In this document: positions 6,001-12,261 of the stretch, one piece after another | Layout: every line of letters begins with the position of its first letter | Numbering within the stretch: the stretch's first letter is position 1 | Source of the DNA: DATAYF01 sp036272735 | GTDB taxonomy: Bacteria > Chloroflexota > Ktedonobacteria > Ktedonobacterales > Ktedonobacteraceae | Length of the DNA stretch: 12,261 bases | Direction of reading: 5' to 3' | NCBI GenBank assembly: GCA_036272735.1 | Contig: DATAYF010000123.1 | Span: forward strand, 1-12,261 | Notes under the pieces: generated by a model | Database searches by the model: none | Told to the model about the DNA's origin: nothing | The model's input: only the letters and a program-made list of their open reading frames with translations | Position numbers and translations under genes: made by a program

Positions 6001-6092
6001 AGGAACATTCCTCCTTCCCACTTCTTTTACACATAATGCTCACTTCCTCAATCCGTTCTCAACCTATTTTTACCCCATTCGTCCTATCCTTC

Positions 6093-6122
6093 TTGACTAT
6101 CTCATCAGTATTTGTAAATAAT
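6093..6122 (+). promoter_or_regulatory. Candidate promoter for the S53 protease
   Basis: TTGACT (6093-6098) and AATAAT (6117-6122) are 18 bases apart, each matching five of six consensus positions. Transcription would start near 6129, leaving about 270 bases of leader before the protease. An alternative extended -10 (TGC-TACTAT) lies near 6160-6170, so the choice is uncertain. Confidence 0.35.
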
Positions 6123-6351
6123 AGGATTGAGTAATGATCAACTTATTGATGTATGGCTGCTACTATAAATGCTTGTTTCGCCACATCAGTAGGTGTAGAA
6201 ATGTAGCGCGTATTTTTGTAGTTTGTCTCTCTCCAGCACTCTGCACATCTATAGAATAAAAAGCCCTAGAAGCCACTCTATTTTCCCTACGAAAACAACT
6301 CCCTGGGCCACTTTATTCTCTGCTCAAGCAGATCGATTGCAGACACTTGTA

Positions 6352-6363
6352 CTCGCTAGCGAG
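6352..6363. promoter_or_regulatory. Perfect 12-base palindrome CTCGCTAGCGAG upstream of the protease
   Basis: A gap-free 12-base palindrome sits 35 bases before the protease ATG. It is a candidate binding site for a dimeric regulator of protease expression. A palindrome of this size can also arise by chance, so the call rests on its position. Confidence 0.3.
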
Positions 6364-6398
6364 GGAGACTCAGTTCAGTTCTATTGTGGAGAGTTTCC

Positions 6399-8354
6399 AT
6401 GCAACGATTTATCGTTTCCCGACGTACTCTCGTCCCTCTCGCAATTATTGCGTGCTTATTTGCAACGGTGTTGAGCGCCTTTACTTTTGACGATCATGCC
6501 TCTGCTCATGCGTATGCTTCGCTGAGTGGAAGCTTTACCCAGGCACCAACAGGCGCAAAGATGAGCGGTCAGCACGCGGGTGATGCACCCATGGCGGTCT
6601 CGTTGCTCCTACATGCGAGCAACCAGGCACAACTCGCGAGCACGCTCAGTAATCTTTATAATCCGAGCAGTAGCCAGTACCATCAATGGCTTGCTAAAGG
6701 CGAGTTCGACCAGCTTTTTGCTCCCGCTCCTTCCCAGGCTGCGCAGGTACGCAGTTTTCTGGAACATGCTGGACTCACCGTTGTCGCGTCCCCGACGCCT
6801 TTCCTGGAGCGAGCTACCGGCACTACGGCGCAGGTTGAGACGGCTTTCCATACCCGCATCAACAACTACACGGCTGCCACCGGAGAATCCTTTTTCCAGA
6901 ACGATTCCGCTATTCAGGTTCCGAGCAATCTGAGTGGTATGGTGGATGCCGTGTCGGGCCTGTCCAACACAAATGTATTACATACTCATTACATGACGAC
7001 ACGACATGCTGCTCAAATGGCGGGTAAAGCTATCCCTAAATACGGTGCTGGTCCCGGTGGTAGTGGTTTGACACCTTCGCAACTTGCTGGTATCTATGAT
7101 GCTAATCCTGTCTACCAGCAGGGAGATAGTGGCAAAGGTAAAGGTGCTACACTGGCTGTTTTCGAGCTGTCAGGCTATACACCTAACGACATTACGACCT
7201 ATGAACATCACTTTTTCGGGCCTTCTGTGAACGTTCCACTCGTTGATATCAACGTGAATGGTGGTCCCGTCACTCCTGTTTGTCCGGCTGGTGATCACTG
7301 TGGCCCCTTCACCGCGAGTGGTCGCTGTGTCAATGGCTGTAATTCCGCCGATTATTCGGGTGATGATGAGGTTGAAGCCGATATCGAGACGCAAATTGCC
7401 CTCGCCCCTAAGGCTGATCGCATCCTGGTCTATAATGCTCCCAACGACGAAACTGGATTGACCACGATCAATGAGTACTTCAAGATCGCCAAGGATGACC
7501 TGGCTGATTCGATCAGTTCAAGCTGGGGAGCGTGCGAGAAGGATGCGGGACTTGCCTCGGCAAAGGCGGAGTCGATGGCTTTTGCGCAGATGGCCGCTCA
7601 AGGCCAGAGCATGTTCAGCGCCTCTGGTGATACCGGCGCGTTCGATTGCCTGCGCGGTTCCGGCTTCAAAGGTATTACTGCCGATGATCCAACTTCGCAG
7701 CCGTACGTAACGGGTGTGGGTGGCACCTCTTTGGGAACGTTCGATCCCGGTGCCAACCAGCATCCAGCGTATCCTACGGGTGCTGAAACAGTGTGGAACG
7801 TGCGCGATACCTGTAACGCTACGCATCTGAAGCAGTGCTCTGATCTGGGTGCTGGTGGTGGTGGCGTGAGTAATTTCTGGGGCCAACCCTCTTATCAATC
7901 AGGCCCTGGCGTCTTGAGTGCTTTCAGTCAGAAGGGTCCGTATTGCAGTCAGGCAGCTAAAGGACAATATTGCCGTGAAGAGCCTGACGTATCGGCCAAC
8001 GCTGATGAGTACACACCCTATGCTGAGTATTGCACCGGTAATCCCCAGACCAACAGCGGGTGCGCGACTGCTCCTGGCTGGTTTGGTATTGGCGGCACCA
8101 GCCTTGCCAGTCCTGTATGGTCGGCCGTGATTGGCCTGTGGGTCAGCACGCACGGCAAGCGCTTTGGCAGTGCCAACTATGGGCTCTACCAGTTGTTGCG
8201 CTCGCCGAATGCTTACTCTACTTTCTTCCACGACATTACCGGCCAGAATCAGACCGTAAACAATAATGGCTACTACCCAACGACTGCCAGCTACGACATG
8301 GCAACAGGTATTGGCACACCCAGGATCGCAGGTATCGTGAACGCCAATTTCTGA
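6399..8354 (+). CDS. Secreted S53 family serine-carboxyl protease (sedolisin/kumamolisin type) with pro-domain
   Basis: Counting from ATG 6399 (GGAGAG 5 bases upstream), the protein has 651 residues. A TTG five codons earlier (6384) is possible but has a poorer RBS. Residues 1-38 are a signal peptide with R3, R8 and R9, a hydrophobic core at 11-28 and an ASAHA cleavage region. Residues about 45-200 are the pro-kumamolisin activation domain. The mature peptidase starts near LTPSQLAGIYD (224-234). The catalytic set is visible: E324 and D328 in DDEVEADIE, the oxyanion Asp D411 in ASGDTGAFD, and nucleophile S568 in GGTSLASP. The C-terminal Ca-binding region begins at HDITG (611-615). S53 enzymes cut proteins in acid conditions after autocatalytic removal of the pro-domain. 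The mature part has 12 cysteines, mostly closely spaced pairs, suggesting six disulfides. A hairpin terminator follows the gene. Confidence 0.93.
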   Translation: MQRFIVSRRTLVPLAIIACLFATVLSAFTFDDHASAHAYASLSGSFTQAPTGAKMSGQHAGDAPMAVSLLLHASNQAQLASTLSNLYNPSSSQYHQWLAKGEFDQLFAPAPSQAAQVRSFLEHAGLTVVASPTPFLERATGTTAQVETAFHTRINNYTAATGESFFQNDSAIQVPSNLSGMVDAVSGLSNTNVLHTHYMTTRHAAQMAGKAIPKYGAGPGGSGLTPSQLAGIYDANPVYQQGDSGKGKGATLAVFELSGYTPNDITTYEHHFFGPSVNVPLVDINVNGGPVTPVCPAGDHCGPFTASGRCVNGCNSADYSGDDEVEADIETQIALAPKADRILVYNAPNDETGLTTINEYFKIAKDDLADSISSSWGACEKDAGLASAKAESMAFAQMAAQGQSMFSASGDTGAFDCLRGSGFKGITADDPTSQPYVTGVGGTSLGTFDPGANQHPAYPTGAETVWNVRDTCNATHLKQCSDLGAGGGGVSNFWGQPSYQSGPGVLSAFSQKGPYCSQAAKGQYCREEPDVSANADEYTPYAEYCTGNPQTNSGCATAPGWFGIGGTSLASPVWSAVIGLWVSTHGKRFGSANYGLYQLLRSPNAYSTFFHDITGQNQTVNNNGYYPTTASYDMATGIGTPRIAGIVNANF

Positions 8355-8392
8355 TGCCTCATACCTGGTAGGTAATTGAACGTCTGTTTGTA

Positions 8393-8435
8393 AAGGCGAG
8401 GGTCTGGTACAAAAATAGTACCAGACCCTCGCCTT
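8393..8435 (+). terminator. Strong hairpin terminator after the S53 gene
   Basis: A perfect 18-base-pair stem (arms 8393-8410 and 8418-8435, core GGCGAGGGTCTGGTAC with its exact complement) encloses a 7-base A-rich loop and is followed by TTGCTTTTG. It begins 38 bases past the protease stop. Short T-runs flank both sides, so it may stop transcription in both directions, but the natural load is the protease transcript. Confidence 0.8.
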
Positions 8436-8444
8436 GCTTTTGTC

Positions 8445-8456
8445 ATAGGATCCTAT
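8445..8456. repeat. Perfect 12-base palindrome ATAGGATCCTAT
   Basis: A gap-free palindrome sits between the terminator and the next inverted repeat, separated from the terminator by 9 bases and sharing its last T with the next structure. Its function is unknown; it could be an operator site or part of a larger cruciform-prone spacer. Confidence 0.5.
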
Positions 8457-8512
8457 TTTTATGTGTGCCATAAAGTGTGCTATATGTTGCAGCACACTTT
8501 ATGGCATAAAAA
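8456..8512. repeat. Long inverted repeat, 16-bp perfect core extended to 22 bp
   Basis: TGCCATAAAGTGTGCT (8466-8481) and its exact complement (8491-8506) flank a 9-base loop. Outside them TTTTTA (8456-8461) pairs with TAAAAA (8507-8512) across a 4-base bulge (8462-8465), giving 22 base pairs. No uridine run follows the stem on either strand, so it is not a classic terminator. It ends about 94 bases before the GH15 start codon and could be an operator, an RNA structure in the leader, or a small mobile-element relic. Confidence 0.7.
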
Positions 8513-8516
8513 TTGC

Positions 8517-8545
8517 TTGGTATTGGATTGTGTGCTGTTGATACT
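8517..8545 (+). promoter_or_regulatory. Weak candidate promoter for the GH15 gene
   Basis: TTGGTA (8517-8522) and GATACT (8540-8545) are 17 bases apart, each matching four of six consensus positions. It lies just downstream of the long inverted repeat, which would place that repeat at an upstream regulator position. Transcription would begin near 8552. Confidence 0.25.
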
Positions 8546-8605
8546 CTTTTTCTGATCCTGTACGGACGTAGGTCGTTTGTGATAGCAAAAGGACGGTAAT
8601 GGCTT

Positions 8606-11600
8606 ATGCACTCAGGTTTTGGCGGCTTGAAAACAACGCTGCGCTGGCAAAACGCTTCCTGGCGCTTGCTGCTCGTGCTTTTTACGTCGTTGTTGCTCGC
8701 TACTCAAGGCGCGAATATTTCTACAACGATGGCAAGAGCCGCTGCCTCTGCGGCTCCTGGTGGACCCGGCAATCTCTCCTATTTTGACCTGGCACGTAAA
8801 GATTGTGTTGGTACTGCCAGGAACACGACCTCCAAGGTCTGGTTTACGCTTGCCAACGGTGTCCTAAGCGATGTGTACTATCCCACAATCGATAATACCA
8901 ACGTCAATACGTTGCAATTTGTTGTGACCGATGGCCGTACATTTACCGACCTTCAAACTCGCGATATGGCCTATACGGTCCAGGCGTTAAACGGGCCGGA
9001 CCTGGCTTGTCGCGTGACTTCTAGCGCGAAAAGTGGAAAATATCGTATTGTTACCGACTATGTAACCGATCCAGATCACAACAGCGTCGTCATGCATGTG
9101 CATTTTGAGCCCCTTGTTGGCCAACTTGCCACCTATAAATTATATGTGCGCTATGATCCGACGATCAACGGCAATGGTGGCGGCGGTTCCGGCAACGGTG
9201 GTGCAGATAGCGCCACGATAGATACTTCAACGGGACAGCAGATCCCTGTTGCCTTTGCTACCAATACGAAATCCAACGCTGTGAACCGTACCTACGCTGT
9301 GCCCGTCTATAGTGCGCTCGATGCTTCACGTCCTTTTATCCAGGCAACTAATGGCTACGTTGATACCAGCAGTGACGGCTTGCAGCAGCTCGATGCTGCT
9401 CATATGCTTGACAACGTGTACGACGAAGCACCCAATGGCAATGTCGTGCAGACCACGCAGGTCAACCTTGCGCACGACGGTATGCTGACCCTGGCCCTTG
9501 GCTTCGGTCAGTCACAGGCTCAGGCTGTGCAGAGCGCACAAGGCTCCTTGCATAAGAGCTTCGCGGCCGTGCTCGCCAGGTACACGCTAGCGTGGTTGCA
9601 ATACGATGCTGGACTCGCGTTGCACCGTTTCAAACCAGCTCCTGCAATCGGTAGCCGTGCTATTAAAACGTTGCTGCAAGAATACTACCTCAGCGCCAAC
9701 GTTGTGAAAGCTTCGGAAGATAAGACATTTCCCGGCGCGATTGCCGCAGGATTGGCCTCCCCCTGGGGCCAGGCCGTATCGGCTGGTGATCCCAACAACA
9801 CGTACTTTGGATCTTATCGCGAGATTTTCGCGCGCGACCTCTACGAAGCCTGGACGAGTCTGTACGTTGATGGTGATTGGACGACGGCGCGTGATACCGT
9901 CAACTTCCTGTTCTATCACCAGCAGCAAGCAGATGGTTCTATGCCGCGCAATAGTCTGTTGAATGGAAAAACAGCTCCAGACTCTTTCAACACCCAGCTC
10001 GACGAGGCCAGTTATCCTATCATCATGGCCTATCAAATGGGCATGACTGGCAGAGACCTTTACACGCAGCACATTAAGCTGGCGGCGAACTTTGTGATCA
10101 GCCATGGCCCTTCTTATGGTGTAGAGCGCTGGGAGGAACAGGGCGGCTACTCGCCTTCAACCATTGCGGCTGAGATTGCTGGCCTGGTAGCGGCGGCGGA
10201 TATTGCCAGGAAAAATAACGATGTGCAGAGCGAGCATCTCTGGTTGGGCGTCGCCGACGACTGGCAGCGCTCCATCAAAAAATGGGATGTAACCACGAAT
10301 GGTCCACTTTCCTCGCAACCATACTTTATCCGTCTCTCGAAAACTGGCGATCCCAATGCTGCCATCACTTATAACCTCGGCAATGGTGGCCCTACGCTGG
10401 ATCAACGCGCGGTCATCGATGCTGGTTTCCTGGAACTGGTGCGCCTTGGCGAGTTATCACCACAGGACCCGAACGTAGTGAACTCCCTAGCGGTAGTTGA
10501 TAAAACCATCAAGGTACAGACGCCGAGCGGTCCCGGCTGGTATCGTTACAATGGTGATGGCTATGGAGATAGCGCGCAAACTGGACATCCCTGGGCACCC
10601 AGTGGGCAAGGAACAGGCCACCCCTGGCCGGTTTTGACGGAGGAGCGCGGGGAGTATCAGTTGGCTACAGGTGATATACCAACGGCTGTAACGCTGCTGG
10701 ATAGCTTGCAGAAGTTCAGTTTTGGCGTCGGTCTCATCCCTGAACAAGGTTGGGAACTGCCCAACCTGGCCGCGTCACCTTATGGTACCGATCCAACCGT
10801 TGCCTCCATTGGTTTCCAGGATGGTAAGCCTGATGGTTCGGCCGATCCACTCACCTGGGCAACTGCCTCGTATGTGCGCCTGTTTCAAGATATTCTTGCG
10901 CACAAGCTGATCGAGCAGCCGCAGGATACATACGCACGCTATATAACCCATCAACAGGGACAGACGCAGCTCACTGTGTCGGACCCGCAAAACCTCTCGT
11001 CAGTCAGTGGATCGCCGGTTGTCGTCACAGGACAGACGGCTCCTGGCAACACGGTCTACGTTGCAGCGACGAATACCGATCAGCAAAGCCAGACCAGTAC
11101 TGTGCAGGCACAGGTTGCAACCAATGGCACGTTTACGGCTTCGGTTCCTGTAATCGGCGGCACGACGGTGTTGAATACGGTGGCAGTCAGCCCTAAAGGA
11201 GCCACTGCTCACGATCAGCGCACGGTTGTTTTCGATTTTACACCTGGCAAGCTCCTTTTCGAGGCCACCGACCCCGCGAATGACGATCATGGTCCTGGCA
11301 ACTATGCCTATCCGACAGCCTCCGATTTCCACGCGGGAGCTTTCGATATGCAGGATTTTCGTGTCTACGATGATGGTACTAATATTATCTTCAAAGTTCA
11401 GACGCGCGATCTGACGCCAACCTTCGGTAGCCCGCTTGGTGCACAGTTGCTGGATGTTTATGTCCACAATCCGCATGCTACCACGACCTCAATGGCGGCG
11501 GCATATCCACAACGGAACTATACTATCGCTCAAGGAGCGGCCTGGAATCAGTTGATCGAAGTACAAGGCTTTGGTCAGCGCTATGTTGATACGCAAGGCA

Positions 11601-11944
11601 ATACGCTTGGAACTATCAATATCAGTGCGAACGCGATTTCACGCTACATCACCTTTAGCGTCCCTAAATCAACGCTGGGACAACCCGTGTCGGGTTGGGG
11701 TTTTACTGTCGTCATCGCCGGACAGGATGGCTATAGCTCTGACATGGCACGTGCCTTCACTGCCACGCCTGGAGGCTACACCTTTGGGGTCTGTGCCACC
11801 ACAAGCGTTGATCCGCATTGTACAGTTGATCCCAATAGTGTCCCTAAAGTTCTGGACGTGTTCACCTCCTCGGGTGTCAGCCAATCTTCCGAGCTAGACT
11901 ATACCCAGCACGCGGTCGTGTTACAAGACGTGGTAATGCCATGA
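8606..11944 (+). CDS. Secreted GH15 glucodextranase/glucoamylase-like enzyme with N-A-B-C domains
   Basis: This 1112-residue exported enzyme has a basic start, a hydrophobic helix (20-33) and an Ala-rich cleavage zone near 43-50. Domain N (about 53-315) is a beta-sandwich of the glucodextranase N type, with a Gly-rich loop at 188-199. Domain A (about 345-770) is the GH15 (alpha/alpha)6 catalytic barrel: FGSYREIFARDLYEAW (401-416), RWEEQGGYSPST (508-519) with E510 as the likely acid, and WPVLTEERGEYQLATG (674-689) with E680 as the likely base. Domain B (about 786-875) is a small Ig-like module. Domain C (about 882-1110) is a glucodextranase-C sandwich (DPANDDHGPGNYAYPT, 889-904). The order matches Arthrobacter glucodextranase, which releases glucose from alpha-1,6-glucans; activity on alpha-1,4-glucans is the alternative. 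The start is uncertain: the RBS AAAAGGA (8587-8593) is 12 bases from ATG 8606 but only 5 from an out-of-frame ATG at 8599, which ends at 8787. Confidence 0.9.
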   Translation: MHSGFGGLKTTLRWQNASWRLLLVLFTSLLLATQGANISTTMARAAASAAPGGPGNLSYFDLARKDCVGTARNTTSKVWFTLANGVLSDVYYPTIDNTNVNTLQFVVTDGRTFTDLQTRDMAYTVQALNGPDLACRVTSSAKSGKYRIVTDYVTDPDHNSVVMHVHFEPLVGQLATYKLYVRYDPTINGNGGGGSGNGGADSATIDTSTGQQIPVAFATNTKSNAVNRTYAVPVYSALDASRPFIQATNGYVDTSSDGLQQLDAAHMLDNVYDEAPNGNVVQTTQVNLAHDGMLTLALGFGQSQAQAVQSAQGSLHKSFAAVLARYTLAWLQYDAGLALHRFKPAPAIGSRAIKTLLQEYYLSANVVKASEDKTFPGAIAAGLASPWGQAVSAGDPNNTYFGSYREIFARDLYEAWTSLYVDGDWTTARDTVNFLFYHQQQADGSMPRNSLLNGKTAPDSFNTQLDEASYPIIMAYQMGMTGRDLYTQHIKLAANFVISHGPSYGVERWEEQGGYSPSTIAAEIAGLVAAADIARKNNDVQSEHLWLGVADDWQRSIKKWDVTTNGPLSSQPYFIRLSKTGDPNAAITYNLGNGGPTLDQRAVIDAGFLELVRLGELSPQDPNVVNSLAVVDKTIKVQTPSGPGWYRYNGDGYGDSAQTGHPWAPSGQGTGHPWPVLTEERGEYQLATGDIPTAVTLLDSLQKFSFGVGLIPEQGWELPNLAASPYGTDPTVASIGFQDGKPDGSADPLTWATASYVRLFQDILAHKLIEQPQDTYARYITHQQGQTQLTVSDPQNLSSVSGSPVVVTGQTAPGNTVYVAATNTDQQSQTSTVQAQVATNGTFTASVPVIGGTTVLNTVAVSPKGATAHDQRTVVFDFTPGKLLFEATDPANDDHGPGNYAYPTASDFHAGAFDMQDFRVYDDGTNIIFKVQTRDLTPTFGSPLGAQLLDVYVHNPHATTTSMAAAYPQRNYTIAQGAAWNQLIEVQGFGQRYVDTQGNTLGTINISANAISRYITFSVPKSTLGQPVSGWGFTVVIAGQDGYSSDMARAFTATPGGYTFGVCATTSVDPHCTVDPNSVPKVLDVFTSSGVSQSSELDYTQHAVVLQDVVMP

Positions 11945-12261
11945 TTTTCTGAAAGCTCCCCGTGCGAAAGCAGCGGAGGTTCTGAGCGGCGCTTCCACGC
12001 TTCCAGGTGTCCTCGACGGGCGAGGAGCACTGGCTCTGGTGTCGTTTCGCTCGAGATGTTGAGGCCGAGGGGCTGCAGACGGGCTCCGGCTCTGGGAACG
12101 CCAAAGCTTCGGGGCAACAACTGCCCCTCTTTCGCCCGTTGTGCTACCCGTGCGTGTGCAGCCCGCAGGCGCGCCTCCGCACCTTCCCAGGCCATGACCG
12201 CCCGGGCACACGAGGGGATGAGATGATCTTGATCAAGGGTGGAAGCTAGAAAGGCCGAATA
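11945..12261 (-). other. GC-rich terminal segment, possibly the 3' end of a minus-strand IS605-type element
   Basis: Base composition shifts abruptly to GC-rich directly after the GH15 stop. On the minus strand one frame is open from the window edge through to 11945, with an AWEGAEARLRAAHARVAQ segment and, near its end, WKRRSEPPLLSHGELSENHG. It stops only inside the GH15 tail (TAG at 11901-11899). Other frames on both strands are also open, as expected for GC-rich DNA, so coding is not proven. The SEPPLL tail resembles the short peptide often encoded across the right-end hairpin of IS1341-type tnpB genes, and a hairpin is present there. No zinc ribbon or other TnpB motif is inside the window, so this remains a low-confidence guess. 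Confidence 0.3.
11957..11979. repeat. Imperfect hairpin with GAAA loop just past the GH15 stop
   Basis: TCCCCGTGC (11957-11965) and GCAGCGGAGG (11970-11979) pair around a GAAA tetraloop, with one bulged G and one C-A mismatch. It starts 13 bases after the GH15 stop codon. It may be the right-end hairpin of an IS605-type element read from the minus strand, or a weak terminator-like structure for GH15. No T-run follows on the plus strand. Confidence 0.4.

Larger units (their letters stand above)
5831..6398. other. Divergent intergenic region, palindrome-rich
   Basis: This 568-base stretch separates the minus-strand membrane operon from the plus-strand S53 protease and must hold both promoters. 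It contains an inverted repeat, two tandem 18-base units, a tiny minus-strand ORF with a very strong Shine-Dalgarno, a plausible plus-strand promoter and a 12-base palindrome, listed separately. Another small inverted repeat, ATCAA-CTTA-TTGAT, lies near 6138-6151. The part nearest the protease (6160-6340) shows no convincing gene. Longer frames here, such as 5840-6043 on the minus strand, have low-complexity repeat-derived sequence and look non-coding. Confidence 0.6.

Noticed and set aside
5840..6043. 67-residue minus-strand ORF containing GTYRYCGTYRYYR
   Set aside because: The repeat in the protein is just the translated 18-base tandem DNA repeat, and the frame has no protein-like composition.
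7899..8495. 198-residue minus-strand ORF opposite the S53 gene
   Set aside because: It is antisense to a well-supported coding region and crosses the terminator; it is a shadow frame.
9587..10105. 172-residue minus-strand ORF opposite GH15
   Set aside because: It is antisense to the catalytic domain of GH15, with no RBS and no family resemblance.
12007..12249. 80-residue plus-strand ORF at the right edge
   Set aside because: It lies in GC-rich DNA where several frames on both strands are open; no motif or RBS distinguishes it.

Overview
The window looks like an accessory part of a chromosome from a mesophilic, heterotrophic Chloroflexota, probably Ktedonobacteria-like. This is inferred from moderate GC, degenerate IS605-type tnpB genes at one edge and possibly both, plant/cyanobacteria-type glycolipid genes, and large secreted S53 and GH15 hydrolases. 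No marker gene such as rRNA is present, so the taxonomic guess is soft.

Layout. Positions 1-790 hold debris of two different IS605/IS1341 tnpB genes joined end to end, finishing in an IS right-end-like hairpin that lies directly against ribD. ribD (822-1955) is a complete bifunctional riboflavin gene with no other rib gene beside it. A 339-base intergenic stretch follows with a good sigma70-type promoter and a structured leader of about 277 bases, leading into a UDP-sulfoquinovose synthase (sqdB/SQD1, 2295-3494). Convergent to it, sharing the bases of its stop codon, is a minus-strand operon of three genes: a single-pass membrane protein of unknown function (5830-5315), a DedA-family membrane protein (5318-4614, 4-base overlap) and a GT28/MGDG-synthase-type glycolipid glycosyltransferase (4603-3491). 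Sulfolipid precursor synthesis, a candidate diacylglycerol glycosyltransferase and a candidate lipid transporter thus sit together, which suggests a membrane-glycolipid module.

Positions 5831-6398 are a divergent intergenic region rich in short palindromes, including two tandem 18-base units. It feeds a secreted S53 (sedolisin/kumamolisin) protease with a pro-domain (6399-8354). A strong hairpin terminator and two further palindromes separate this from a large secreted GH15 enzyme with glucodextranase-like N-A-B-C architecture (8606-11944). The last 317 bases are GC-rich and may be the 3' end of another minus-strand IS605-type element running off the window.

No tRNA, rRNA or CRISPR array was seen. 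The most interesting points are the sulfolipid locus in a setting with no sign of photosynthesis, the structured sqdB leader, the tandem palindromic operators upstream of the membrane operon, the tnpB chimera, and the triple-palindrome spacer between the two secreted hydrolases.
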